64,000 nt of DNA from Kitasatospora mediocidica KCTC 9733 (GCF_000744225.1 NZ_JQLN01000003.1:310001-374000); one strand, 5' to 3'; numbered from the stretch's first letter, positions 8,109 through 16,901 are shown. The notes: generated from the sequence alone by a model not told the origin. Program-made: numbers and translations.

Positions 8109-9052
8109 TGAATGAGTTCCTTGTTCGCGCCTGCCGCGCCGAGGACGCTGCGGCAGTCGCTGACGTGCTCAACGCTGTTTCCAAGGCCGGCGGCGGGCAC
8201 CTCGAGCTCCCCGCCGCCGCGATCGAGAACGTACTCCGGGCCGAGGTCGGAGACCTGGCGAGGGACACCCGGGTGATCACCGATGCGCAGGGGCTGCTGC
8301 TCGCCGTCGCGTTGGTGCGTCGTCCACCCGAGGGCGGGTTCCGGGTCAGCCTGGAAGGCGGTGTGCGCCCTGCCTGGCAAGGTCGGGGAGTGGGACGGGA
8401 GTTGCTGGCCTGGCAGCTCGACCGGGCGGCTGAACTGCATGCCGAGGCTGCGCCGGACGCGCAATGGCTGGCCGAGGTCGACGCCGGCGTCGCCGACGCA
8501 GCCGCTATCCGGTTGTACGAGCGGCTGGGGTTCGTCGTCGAGCGGTTCTTCCTGGAGCTGACCGCGCCCACCTCATCGCCGTCGGTGCCGTCGGTTGCCC
8601 CGCCCGTCGAGGGCCTGCGCATCGTCCCGTACGTTCCCCACCGAGAGCGTGAGCTGCACGCCGTCCACAGGGCGGCGTTCTGCGACACCTGGGGGTACCA
8701 GGAACGCGCTTTCGAGTCCTGGGCCGAGCTGACCGTGCGGGCGGAGACCTTCCTCCCCGAGCTGGCCCGGCTGGCGCTCGTCGGTGACGAGATCGTCGGT
8801 TACGTTCTCCCGTACGCCGACGCACCCCAAGCGCTCTACCTCGGCCAGGTCGGCACCGCCACGTCCTGGCGCCGACAGGGCGTGGCGGCCGCGCTGCTCG
8901 CCGACGTGCTGGGTGCGGCCGGCCGATCCGGCTACGCCGAAGCCGCACTTGAGACCGACGCCGACAGTGCCACCGGCGCATCCGGCGTCTACGAGAAGGC
9001 GGGCTTCGTCATCAACCACCGCATCGTCGTCTACCGCAAGCCCGTCCGATGA
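8108..9052 (+). CDS. tandem GNAT N-acetyltransferase
   Basis: A 314-residue protein with two GNAT folds. The first acetyl-CoA loop is around PAWQGRGVGRELL and the second around SWRRQGVAAALLADVL; both carry the Q/RxxGxG/A motif A, and the C-terminus IYEKAGFV-like stretch (VYEKAGFVINHRIVVYRK) is typical of motif B. Two-domain GNATs include mycothiol synthase MshD, but the specific MshD features are not evident, so the acceptor is unknown. ATG 8108 follows a -10-like TATGGT directly, suggesting a leaderless mRNA. A strong hairpin lies 50 bp after the stop, so this is a single-gene transcript. Confidence 0.82.
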   Translation: MNEFLVRACRAEDAAAVADVLNAVSKAGGGHLELPAAAIENVLRAEVGDLARDTRVITDAQGLLLAVALVRRPPEGGFRVSLEGGVRPAWQGRGVGRELLAWQLDRAAELHAEAAPDAQWLAEVDAGVADAAAIRLYERLGFVVERFFLELTAPTSSPSVPSVAPPVEGLRIVPYVPHRERELHAVHRAAFCDTWGYQERAFESWAELTVRAETFLPELARLALVGDEIVGYVLPYADAPQALYLGQVGTATSWRRQGVAAALLADVLGAAGRSGYAEAALETDADSATGASGVYEKAGFVINHRIVVYRKPVR

Positions 9053-9361
9053 CGGCGACATGTCCGTACGGGTCGACTGTCGACCGTGGAGTAGGTGGAA
9101 CAGGTGCGAGGGCCGTGCTGGTGTGCACGGCCCTCGCACCGGGTGTGGGGCGCCCCGTTCCCGCCCTCGTCGTCCGGATCTGCACATGGTGGTGAGCTGT
9201 GCGGTGTGCTCGGTCACCTGTACGCGATGCTGAGCTGCACTGTTGGTGAGGAATCGAACCCCTGCGTTGCTCTTCACGCGCCAAGGGCCGGATAGACCGC
9301 CGACCCGCGGTGTGTGCACGCCTCCGTGGCGACTACCTGCTTCCCACACCCAGCTGTGGGG
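9053..9361. other. gene-free stretch with hairpins and a tRNA-like fragment
   Basis: 309 bp between two convergent genes. It holds a palindrome GGTCGACTGTCGACC at 9071-9085, a strong terminator at 9103-9140, and at about 9242-9262 a minus-strand T-arm-like string, GGTTCGATTCC, with no foldable tRNA around it. Confidence 0.6.
9103..9140. terminator. strong hairpin terminator
   Basis: GGTGCGAGGGCCGTG and its perfect complement form a 15 bp stem with an 8-base loop, 50 bp after the GNAT gene and between convergent genes. Confidence 0.7.
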
Positions 9362-9835
9362 TCAGTCCTCGATCAGGTCGATCTCCCAGTTGGTGCGCTG
9401 GATCAGGGTGTCCACCTCGCGGACCTCCTTGGCCAGAACGTCTGCCTGGGCGCGGAGCTCGGCGACCGGCAGGGCGGAGAGGACCCTGAGTTCGGACCGC
9501 AACTGCCGTACGGCTCCGCGCTGATCGCGCCCGGAGGCGGCGTCGGCGGCTGCGGTGATCACCGAGTGGCGCAGCCGCAGGACGTCCCGGCGGGCGAGGG
9601 CGTCGGTAAGAGTGCCACCACCCTCGATCAGCGCGGTGGAGTTGGTCCGGTTGATCTGACGGATCAGCCGCTCCAGCTCGTCCAACACCTCGCCGGCCTG
9701 GGCCAGAATCTCCGCCGCGTTCTCGGCCGGCTCCTCGCCCTCCTGGTAACGGGCACTGCCGACGACGCGGGCCCGCAACTGCTCCACCCGCCGCACCGCA
9801 GCCGCGCGCTGCGCGAGCGCTTCAGCCAGTTTCAC
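9362..9835 (-). CDS. DIP1984 family protein
   Basis: A 157-residue, almost entirely helical protein rich in Arg, Glu and Leu, beginning VKLAEALAQRAAAVRRVEQL and containing NRTNSTALIEGGGTLTDALA, a stretch typical of the DIP1984 (septicolysin-like) family. Function is not established; the heptad-like leucines suggest a coiled coil. GTG 9835 is chosen because GAGGTG sits 7 bases upstream; the longer frame upstream has no homology-like character. It diverges from the hypothetical gene at 10015 with 179 bp between. Confidence 0.75.
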   Translation of the reverse strand: MKLAEALAQRAAAVRRVEQLRARVVGSARYQEGEEPAENAAEILAQAGEVLDELERLIRQINRTNSTALIEGGGTLTDALARRDVLRLRHSVITAAADAASGRDQRGAVRQLRSELRVLSALPVAELRAQADVLAKEVREVDTLIQRTNWEIDLIED

Positions 9836-10014
9836 CGTGTCATCACCTCTACGTCCCACTGATCGTCCGGTAAGTATGCACGTCAGTGCCGGCGGCACGG
9901 GTCGGGTTATGGGAGTTCGCGGCCGCAGCCAAAGTCCGTGGCGGTGTGGCCATGGGTCCGGCATCATCCCCGTGTGATTCTGATGCAGCCCGTTCTGGCC
10001 CTGGAGCCCGCACA

Positions 10015-10677
10015 ATGAGCAGCTTCCTGACCCACCGGGCACGCGTGCATGACGCACGGCTCCCGCCGTACCGGCGGCACAGCGCGCTACGCACCTGCCT
10101 CACCCACTTCGCGCCCTACGGCTTCCGCGCGACGTACCACCACCTCACGCTCAGCGCCCGGATCCCCCGGCGGCTGGAGGCGGATCCGGACGCGCTGGTG
10201 CGGGCGGTGGAGGAACTGCACGAGGCGCGGGTGCTGTGGCTCGCTCGGGCGCAGGAGTTCGCGGCGCAGCGCCGAACGGAGAAGCGCGCCGGGCGGCGGG
10301 CCGTACCGAACCCGCGGCCGTGGTGGCTGGTGAGCTGGTGGGAGGGGTTGGACCGCGCCTGGTACGACGACCCGTTCCGTCACCCGTCGCTGCCGCTGCC
10401 CGCGTACGTCCGGCGGCAGAACGCGCTCCTGGACGGCGCCGAGCTCCCCGGCTGCCCGGCCTGCGGGGACGAGGGGCCGCCGACGTCGGCTTCGACCGGG
10501 CACGGATGGGTCGAGCTCTGCGGCCGGTGCGCGTGGGCGCTGGCGCCGTGTCGGTGCGGGCAGCAGCACCGGGTCGTGCCGGGGGTCACGTACGGCTGGA
10601 ACGAGATCTGGCGCCGGGCGCACGTGAGCGATGACGGCCTGCCGAACCCGCACCGGCCCGGGGGGCTGGGGCCGTGA
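10015..10677 (+). CDS. hypothetical protein with C-terminal zinc-ribbon-like cysteines
   Basis: I do not recognise this 220-residue protein. It is Arg-, Trp- and His-rich with a helical middle (LVRAVEELHEARVLWLARAQ) and a C-terminal cluster of cysteines, CPACGDE, then CGRCAW, then CRCGQQH, that could bind one or two zinc ions. ATG 10015 is the start that gives a coherent protein; the upstream frame looks non-coding. Its last codons overlap the reading frame of a decayed phosphotransferase gene, and the junction at about 10670 looks like a deletion point. Could be a nucleic-acid-binding protein, but nothing confirms it. Confidence 0.55.
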   Translation: MSSFLTHRARVHDARLPPYRRHSALRTCLTHFAPYGFRATYHHLTLSARIPRRLEADPDALVRAVEELHEARVLWLARAQEFAAQRRTEKRAGRRAVPNPRPWWLVSWWEGLDRAWYDDPFRHPSLPLPAYVRRQNALLDGAELPGCPACGDEGPPTSASTGHGWVELCGRCAWALAPCRCGQQHRVVPGVTYGWNEIWRRAHVSDDGLPNPHRPGGLGP

Positions 10678-10993
10678 CTTCCAGCACCGCAACCTCCTCT
10701 GGCGGGACAACGAGGTGGTCGCCGTTCTCGGCTGGGACCGCATCCTCGATCTGGAGCGTGTTGCGGCGTTCATGGCGGGCTACCGGTCGGAGATCGCGAT
10801 CGGCCCGGCCGCGTGGGAGGACGCAGTGCAGCGGCTCTGGTGGAAGCGGATGACGGACCTGTGGGTGCTGGCCTTCCACTACGACCGGGGCGACCACGCG
10901 TGCGACCACCTCTTCGCCCCTCAGGAGCGACTGCTGTCCTGGTGAAGCGAGCGCCGCGACGAGGTCATGGCCGCGTTCACCGCTGAGGCCTGA
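10640..10993 (+). pseudogene. aminoglycoside phosphotransferase-like gene, 5'-truncated with a premature stop
   Basis: From about 10673 the frame encodes the C-terminal part of an APH/choline-kinase-like phosphotransferase: GRDFQHRNLLWRDNEVV corresponds to the usual HGDFQHRNLLW catalytic loop, and VLGWDRILDLERVAAF to VLDWDR. The N-terminal kinase lobe is missing, the HGD motif has become GRD, and the metal-binding Asp of DWD is Gly. A TGA at 10943-10945 interrupts the frame; reading through it continues SERRDEVMAAFTAEA to TGA 10991-10993, a natural end. Truncation, lost catalytic residues and an internal stop together mark a dead gene. Confidence 0.75.
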
Positions 10994-11208
10994 ACCTGAT
11001 GTGCGAGAGGAAGCCGGGGCGCCGGACTGTGGCGCACGGCATGGTGAAAGCGGAACCCTGCGCCCCGCATCGGGCGTCTGGCCGGTGTGGGATCACCCGG
11101 GAGAGCGCGACGCGGCGGCGGTCCTGCGGGGAGTCCCCGGTTCGGAGGATGCGGTCGCCGGGCGGTTGAATCGGGCGGTCGAGTCGGGCGGTGGGGATGG
11201 GAGCTGTC

Positions 11209-13209
11209 ATGGGGTCGCTGGGAGAGAGACTGAGCGAGGCGCGGGAGCGGACCTTCATCGGTCGGGAGGGGGAACTCGGCCTTTTCGAGCAGGCTTTGGC
11301 AGGGGATCCGCTGGCGCCGTCCGCTTTCTACCTGGTCGGGCCGGGGGGTATCGGGAAGTCGACGCTGCTGCGCCGCCTGGCGGACCGGGCAGCTGCGGCG
11401 GGCCGGTTGCTGGTGGAGATGGACGGTCGTTTCGTCAGCCGCGATCCGGCCGACTTCGAGCGCGCGGCCGCTCAGTTCCTGGACGTTCGCGGCACGGTCC
11501 TGCTGGTGGACTCGTTCGAGCACTGCCAGTGGCTGGAGAGCTGGCTGTGGCAGCGCTTCCTGCCTCGTGCCGCTGACGGTGCGTTGGTGGTTCTGGCCGG
11601 ACGGCTCGCGCCACAGGCGCAGTGGACCGCCGATCCCGCGTGGGCGGGGGTGCTGCACGTCGGGGAGCTGGTGCCGTTCTCCGAGGAACAGGCCCTGAGC
11701 CTGCTGGTCGCGGCGCAGCTGCGGCCCGAACTGCGGGAGCGGGTGCTGCGCTTCGCCGGCGGCAACCCGTTGGCGCTGTCCCTGGCGGCTGCCTCGGGAG
11801 TGACGGGCTGGAGAGGGGAGGAGAGCTGGGCGCCCTCGGCCGATGTCCTGCGGACCCTGCTGGCCGGGTTGGTCGGCGAGGTGCCGACGGCGGCGCACCG
11901 CCGCGCCCTGGAGGTGGCGGCGCAGGCGCATTCGACGTCCGAGGAACTGCTCGCCACGGTGCTGCCCGAGGAGGACGCTCACCTGCTGTTCGGCTGGCTG
12001 CGGGAGCTGCCCTTCATCGAGTCCACCCACCGGGGGCTCCACCCGCACGACGCCGCGCGCGAGACGCTGGCCGCCGACCTGCGCTGGCGGGCCCCCAACG
12101 CGTTCGTGGCGATCCGCCAGCGGTTGGCGGACGAGTACCTGCGCCTCCTGCGCGAGGCGCCCGAGGAGCGGGTCTGGACCGTCACCGACGAGCTGTTCTA
12201 CCTCTTCCGGGAGGGGGCGACCCTGGCGCGACTGCGCACCTGGTCCCGCGAGGACGAGGTGCACGACCGCGCCCTTCACCCGGACGACCTCGACGTCGTG
12301 CTGCGGATGGCCGAGGAGACCGAGGGGCCCGCCTCCGCGGAGCTGGTCCGCTACTGGGCGGAGCGTCAGCCGCAGGCGTTCAGCGTCTACCAACTCGTGG
12401 ACACGGGACGGACCGTGGCGTTCACCGCCCGGCTCGTCCTGCCGGCCCCCGCCGATCCCCTGGACCTGGCCACCGATCCGGTGGTGGCGGCGGCCTGGGC
12501 GTACACCGAGGCAGCCGCGCCGGTGGGGCCCGGTGAGCACATCGGCGTGAGCCGTTTCTCGGTCTATCCCGAGCGGTACCAGGTGCCCTCGCGCGTCATC
12601 GACCTGAGCAGCTCCCGGGCCCAGGCGGAGGCCGCCCGCGCCCGCGGTCGCGCGTACGGCTTCGCGGTCTACCAGGACGCCGACACCTGGGCCGCGCGCG
12701 TCAAGGGCACCCTCGGCGACACCGGCGCGCGGCCTCGGGTCGGTGAGCACACGTACGGGCTGTTCAGCGTCGACTGGCGCCAAGTGCCCGTCGAGGACTG
12801 GCTCCGCCGCTTCATAGCGACTCCGGAGGAACCTGCCCGGTCGGGCCCGTCGGGCGTGACGCGCAACGCGTTCGACCAGGCCGTGCGCGAAGCCCTGCTG
12901 CACTGGCGTGACCCGCGGGCCTTCGCCGTCTGCGCCCTGATGCGGGTCCGCCTGGCGGCCGATCTGGCCGACCCGGTCGGGGAGTTGCGGGTCCTGCTGC
13001 GCCAAGCCGTCGACGACCTGGCACGTGATCCGCGCGGGGCGCGGGCCCGCGAGGCCCTGACGGCGGCTCACTTCTCCGGTGCGCCGACCCAGGAGGCCGC
13101 CGCCCGCCGTCTCGGCCTTCCGTACGGCACCTACCGGCGGCACCTGCGCCAGGGCCTGGACCTGCTCTGCGAGGCCCTGTGGCAGCAGGAGCTGCACGGC
13201 TCCCGGTAG
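11209..13209 (+). CDS. STAND-type ATPase with C-terminal helix-turn-helix
   Basis: A 666-residue signalling-type ATPase. Walker A is GPGGIGKST at 44-52 and Walker B LLVDSFEH at 98-105, followed by a winged-helix/helical region like NB-ARC or MalT-type proteins. Residues about 385-520 resemble a divergent GNAT fold (GRTVAFTARLVL, then GEHIGVSRFSVYPERYQ). The last 40 residues, TQEAAARRLGLPYGTYRRHL onward, look like a sigma-70 region 4/LuxR-type DNA-binding helix-turn-helix. ATG 11209 follows GGGAG at good distance; GTG 11191 is possible. It precedes an island with an MFS pump, carotenoid oxygenase and P450, and direct repeats just downstream (13241-13301) are possible targets. Regulatory role is inferred. 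Confidence 0.75.
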   Translation: MGSLGERLSEARERTFIGREGELGLFEQALAGDPLAPSAFYLVGPGGIGKSTLLRRLADRAAAAGRLLVEMDGRFVSRDPADFERAAAQFLDVRGTVLLVDSFEHCQWLESWLWQRFLPRAADGALVVLAGRLAPQAQWTADPAWAGVLHVGELVPFSEEQALSLLVAAQLRPELRERVLRFAGGNPLALSLAAASGVTGWRGEESWAPSADVLRTLLAGLVGEVPTAAHRRALEVAAQAHSTSEELLATVLPEEDAHLLFGWLRELPFIESTHRGLHPHDAARETLAADLRWRAPNAFVAIRQRLADEYLRLLREAPEERVWTVTDELFYLFREGATLARLRTWSREDEVHDRALHPDDLDVVLRMAEETEGPASAELVRYWAERQPQAFSVYQLVDTGRTVAFTARLVLPAPADPLDLATDPVVAAAWAYTEAAAPVGPGEHIGVSRFSVYPERYQVPSRVIDLSSSRAQAEAARARGRAYGFAVYQDADTWAARVKGTLGDTGARPRVGEHTYGLFSVDWRQVPVEDWLRRFIATPEEPARSGPSGVTRNAFDQAVREALLHWRDPRAFAVCALMRVRLAADLADPVGELRVLLRQAVDDLARDPRGARAREALTAAHFSGAPTQEAAARRLGLPYGTYRRHLRQGLDLLCEALWQQELHGSR

Positions 13210-13240
13210 GAAAGCGAGCGCCCGCCCACGGCGGGGCCGG

Positions 13241-13301
13241 GTGGACAGGCGTGGACAGGACTGGACGGTCAACGCTGCCGCCGGGCCTGGAAAGTGGACA
13301 G
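13241..13301 (+). repeat. 10 bp direct repeats upstream of MFS pump
   Basis: GTGGACAGGC, GTGGACAGGA and CTGGACGGTC follow in tandem at 13241-13270, and GTGGACAG recurs at 13294-13301. One helical turn per repeat is the layout used by activators that stack on one DNA face, such as SARP proteins. They end 24 bp before the pump start. Confidence 0.55.
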
Positions 13302-13324
13302 CACCCGGACCAAAGCTGTGCGTC

Positions 13325-14833
13325 ATGAAACTCCAGCGCACACCGACGGGCCGGGCGGCCCCCACCCCTGGAAACCCTGCTCGGCCGGGGGCCGTGCTCG
13401 CGGCGCTCGCCGCGGCCCAGTTCACGGTCATGCTCGCCACCTCGATCGTGAACGTGGCGCTGCCGCAGATCCGCGCCGGAGTGGGCCTGTCGGACGGCGG
13501 CACCACCTGGGTGGTCAACGCCTACGGCCTGGCGTTCGGGGCGCTGCTCCTGGCGGGCGGGCGGGCGGGCGACCTGCTCGGGCGCCGCCGGGTGCTGATC
13601 GCCGGCCTCGCACTGTTCGCGGTGGCGTCGGCGGCAGCAGGGCTGGCCACGTCCCCCGGCGTGTTGATCGCCGCCCGCGCCGTTCAGGGCCTGGGCGCCG
13701 CCGCCGTCGCCCCGGCCGCGCTCGCCCTGGCTATGGGCCTGTTCCCGTCCGGGCCCGGGCGTGGCAGAGCCCTGGGAGTGTGGGGCGCGGTCTCGGGAGC
13801 GGGCGGGGCGGGCGGCGTCCTGCTGGGCGGCGTGCTCACCCAGGCGTGGGGCTGGCCCTGGATCTTCCACGCCGTCGCCCTCGGGGCGGTGCTGGTGCTG
13901 GCCGCCGTGCCGGCCCTGGTGCCACGGACGGCCGGCCGTACGGGCGAGCGCTTCGACCTGCTGGGCACCGTGACCGTCACCCTCGCGCTGACCTGCCTCG
14001 TCTGGGCTCTGACGACCGCACGCGGCGCCGGTTGGACGGACGGCCGGGTGCTCGGCGCCCTCCTCGGCGCCGCCGCGCTGCTCACGGCCTTCGCCGTGCT
14101 CGAGGTCCGCCGGCCGAACGCGCTGATACCACCGCGGCTGTTCGCCACCGGCCGGGTCGCGGCGGGCAACCTGCTGATGGCGCTGCTGGGTTCGGTGTGG
14201 ATCGCGCTGTTCTTCTTCCTGCCGCTCTACCAGCAGCAGGTGCTGCACTCCAGCGCCTTGGCCACCGGGGCCGGTCAACTTCCGCTCGCCGGTGCCAACA
14301 TGCTCGGCGCCGCGCTCGCGCCCCGGATCTCCCGGCGGATCGGCACCACCGCGACCGTGACAGCGGCCCTGCTCACCGAGGCCGCCGGACTGCTCTGGCT
14401 GTCGCGGATCAGCGCCGACGGGAGCTATCTCGCGGACATCCTGGGGCCGAGCGTCCTGGTCGGCCTCGGCCTGAGCGTCGCCTTCGTGCAGCTCACCGCG
14501 CTGGCCGTGGACGGCGTGCCGCCGCAGGACGCGGGCCTGGCCGGCGGCTTGGTGAACACCACCCGCCAGGTCGGCGGTGCGGTCGGCCTCGCCGCCCTGG
14601 CCTCCCTGGCCGGCTCGGTCACCGCCCGCGCCGCCACCCACCAGGCCCCCGCACAGGCCCTCACCGCCGGCTACCAGGCCGCGTTCACGGTGTCGGCAGC
14701 CGTCCTGGCCGCCACCGCGCTCCTCGCGGTGCTCCTCACCCGCTGCACCGGCCGGCGGACCGCAGCCACCCCCGCACGCCCGGCTGCCCACCCACAGAAC
14801 CCGCGAACCCCGGCCGTCCCCCGAACCGGCTGA
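13325..14833 (+). CDS. MFS drug transporter, DHA2 (EmrB/QacA-like) family
   Basis: A 502-residue, 14-helix proton-driven exporter. Features of DHA2 pumps visible are the first helix AAQFTVMLATSIVNVALPQI, the GRAGDLLGRRRVL loop between helices 2 and 3 (motif A) and the RAVQGLGAAAVAPAALAL motif B/C region. The C-terminus is a Pro/Arg-rich cytoplasmic tail. ATG 13325 lacks a good ribosome site, so the transcript may be leaderless. A SnoaL-like gene follows after 72 bp and a carotenoid oxygenase after that, suggesting that the pump exports a product or protects against a substrate of these enzymes. Confidence 0.88.
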   Translation: MKLQRTPTGRAAPTPGNPARPGAVLAALAAAQFTVMLATSIVNVALPQIRAGVGLSDGGTTWVVNAYGLAFGALLLAGGRAGDLLGRRRVLIAGLALFAVASAAAGLATSPGVLIAARAVQGLGAAAVAPAALALAMGLFPSGPGRGRALGVWGAVSGAGGAGGVLLGGVLTQAWGWPWIFHAVALGAVLVLAAVPALVPRTAGRTGERFDLLGTVTVTLALTCLVWALTTARGAGWTDGRVLGALLGAAALLTAFAVLEVRRPNALIPPRLFATGRVAAGNLLMALLGSVWIALFFFLPLYQQQVLHSSALATGAGQLPLAGANMLGAALAPRISRRIGTTATVTAALLTEAAGLLWLSRISADGSYLADILGPSVLVGLGLSVAFVQLTALAVDGVPPQDAGLAGGLVNTTRQVGGAVGLAALASLAGSVTARAATHQAPAQALTAGYQAAFTVSAAVLAATALLAVLLTRCTGRRTAATPARPAAHPQNPRTPAVPRTG

Positions 14834-14905
14834 ACCGACGGATCAGCCACCCCACTCACACGGACCCGTCACCCGACAGCACCATCCCCTCGAAGGAGCG
14901 TCACC

Positions 14906-15379
14906 ATGAAGTCCACCGCGCCGATCGACACCCCCCTCGACACCACCGCCTCCGCCGCGCAGCCCGGCGACCAGCCCCTGCCCGAGGTGGTCACCGCCTG
15001 GGCCGACGCGTGGAACGGCACCGACCCCCAGGCGCTCGGCGCCCTCTTCACCGCCGACGGCACCTACACCGACCAGGCCGTGGGCGTCACCTTCCACGGC
15101 CGTCAGGAGATCGCCGGCTGGAAGTCCCGCGCCGACAGCCTCATCGACGACGTCCACGTCATCGTGCACGCCGCCCACCGCGACGGCGACCACATCACCG
15201 TCGAGGCCTCCTACTGCGGCCGGCTCAAGGGCGCGCCCCAGCCCTTCGCCGTGCCGATGGCCACCCTTCTCGACCTCGGCGAGCACCACCGGATCACCTC
15301 CGACCAGGACTACTACAGCCTCAACGCCGTCCTCGCCCAGTCCGGCCTGCCCGCCGACTGGACCCCGCCCACCCCCTGA
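14906..15379 (+). CDS. SnoaL-like/NTF2-fold protein
   Basis: A 157-residue alpha+beta-barrel protein of the nuclear transport factor 2 superfamily: the helix VVTAWADAWNGTDPQALGAL followed by FTADGTYTD and FHGRQEI is the standard opening of SnoaL-like polyketide cyclases and related isomerases. The first 25 residues are a low-complexity extension. ATG 14906 has GAAGGAG well placed upstream. It lies between the MFS pump and the carotenoid oxygenase on the same strand. It may isomerise or hydrate a small hydrophobic product; substrate unknown. Confidence 0.8.
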   Translation: MKSTAPIDTPLDTTASAAQPGDQPLPEVVTAWADAWNGTDPQALGALFTADGTYTDQAVGVTFHGRQEIAGWKSRADSLIDDVHVIVHAAHRDGDHITVEASYCGRLKGAPQPFAVPMATLLDLGEHHRITSDQDYYSLNAVLAQSGLPADWTPPTP

Positions 15380-15476
15380 CCGGCAGCCGCGAACCCGACG
15401 GGTTCCCGGCGCCTTCTCACCCGCCCGGGTCCTGTACCTGACAGTGCGTCACATCCACCGAAGAGAGACACCTGCC

Positions 15477-16826
15477 ATGACTGTCGACAAGCCCTACCTG
15501 ACCGGCCACTTCACCCCGGTCGCCGACGAGATCACCGCCGTCGGGCTCACCGTCGAGGGCACCCTGCCCCCGGAGCTGACCGGCCGACTGCTCCGCAACG
15601 GGCACAACCCCAAGCCCGGCGTCACCCCCACCCACTGGTTCAAGGGCAGCGGCATGGTCCACGGCATCCGCCTGATCGACGGCCGCGCCGAGTGGTACCG
15701 CAACCGCTGGGTGCACACCCCGGCCCTGGACGGCGCCCCCTACATGACCGAGCACGGCCCGGACCTGACCGCCAGCGCCGCCGGCACCCACGTCATCGAG
15801 CACGCCGGCCGCCTGCTGGCCCTGTGCGAGGCGAACCTGCCCTTCGAGCTCACCCGGCAGCTGGAGACGGTCGGCGCCTACGACTTCGACGGCAAACTGC
15901 GCACCGCGATGACCGCGCACCCCAAGACCGACCCGGTGACGGGGGAGCTCCACTTCTTCGGCTCCTCACCGTTCCCGCCCTTCCTGGTGTACTACGTCGC
16001 CGACGCCAAGGGCGAGATCGTCCACAGTGCCGAGGTCCCGGGTGCGACGGCCGCGCTCAAGCACGACTTCGCGATCACCCGCCGCCATGTGGTCTTCATC
16101 GAGGGCAACGTCACGTTCGACCCGACCGAGCACTCGGGTATCCCGTACGGGTGGAACGACGCCCAGCCCGCCCGCATCGGTGTCATGCCGCGCGGCGGCG
16201 ACGGCGCCCGGCAGGTCCGCTGGTTCTCCATCGAGCCGGGCAACGTGCTGCACGTCGCCAACGCCTACGAGGACGGCCAGGGCCGCATCGTCCTGGAGGG
16301 CCCGACCGTGGACCGCGAGGGGTTCCGGCTCTCCTGGAACTGGTGGATCGGCGCACCCGGGCGCGGCACCGAGCCCGTCTCCCGTTCCTACACCCGGCGT
16401 TGGGTGATCGACCCGGTGGCCGGGACCGTGGACGAGCAGATCGTCGACGACCTGCCGGTGGAGTTCCCGACCCTCAACGAGGACTACCTGGGCGCCGAGA
16501 ACCGCTACCACTACGCCGTCTCGTTCCCCGACGAGAAGGGCTTCGGCGGCTACGGCGTGGTCAAGTACGACCGCACCACCGGCGCCCGCCGGATCCACCA
16601 GGTCGGCGACGCCCGGATGCCGAGCGAGGCGGTCTTCGTCCCCGCGGCCGGCGCCACCGGCGAGGACGACGGCTACCTCCTCACCGTCGTCTCCGACCTC
16701 AAGCAGGACGCCTCGCAGCTGCTGGTCATCGACGCCTCCGGCCTCGACCGGATCGCCACCGTCCACCTGCCCCACCGGGTGAGCGCCGGACTGCACGGCT
16801 CCTGGGTCCCCGACACCGACCTCTGA
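15477..16826 (+). CDS. carotenoid cleavage oxygenase (lignostilbene dioxygenase family)
   Basis: A 449-residue seven-bladed propeller enzyme that binds one Fe(II) through four histidines and cleaves a conjugated C=C bond with O2. All four are present: His148 (TAHPK), His196 (KHDFAIT), His259 (LHVANAYED) and His440 (GLHGSW). Family hallmarks RNGHNP, HWFKGSGMVHG and WYRNRWV occur near the N-terminus. Substrates in the family are carotenoids, apocarotenoids or stilbenes. ATG 15477 is chosen for the purine-rich AGAGAG upstream; the family homology starts shortly after. No carotenoid synthesis genes are in the window, so a diffusible apocarotenoid or stilbenoid is as likely as an internal carotenoid. 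Confidence 0.92.
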   Translation: MTVDKPYLTGHFTPVADEITAVGLTVEGTLPPELTGRLLRNGHNPKPGVTPTHWFKGSGMVHGIRLIDGRAEWYRNRWVHTPALDGAPYMTEHGPDLTASAAGTHVIEHAGRLLALCEANLPFELTRQLETVGAYDFDGKLRTAMTAHPKTDPVTGELHFFGSSPFPPFLVYYVADAKGEIVHSAEVPGATAALKHDFAITRRHVVFIEGNVTFDPTEHSGIPYGWNDAQPARIGVMPRGGDGARQVRWFSIEPGNVLHVANAYEDGQGRIVLEGPTVDREGFRLSWNWWIGAPGRGTEPVSRSYTRRWVIDPVAGTVDEQIVDDLPVEFPTLNEDYLGAENRYHYAVSFPDEKGFGGYGVVKYDRTTGARRIHQVGDARMPSEAVFVPAAGATGEDDGYLLTVVSDLKQDASQLLVIDASGLDRIATVHLPHRVSAGLHGSWVPDTDL

Positions 16827-16858
16827 CGGAACCGGGTTTGAGCATCGCCCCGCACCCT

Positions 16859-16883
16859 GGGAGGCCGGCACGGCCGGTCTCCC
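16859..16883. terminator. hairpin between convergent genes
   Basis: GGGAGGCCGGC and GCCGGTCTCCC (one mismatch) with a 3-base loop, between the carotenoid oxygenase and the convergent P450. Confidence 0.6.
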
Positions 16884-16901
16884 ACGGGGACGGGGCGGGA
16901 G

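Noticed and set aside
9235..9310. A tRNA gene on the minus strand
   Set aside because: The T-arm string GGTTCGATTCC is present, but no acceptor stem, D-arm or complete anticodon arm folds around it.
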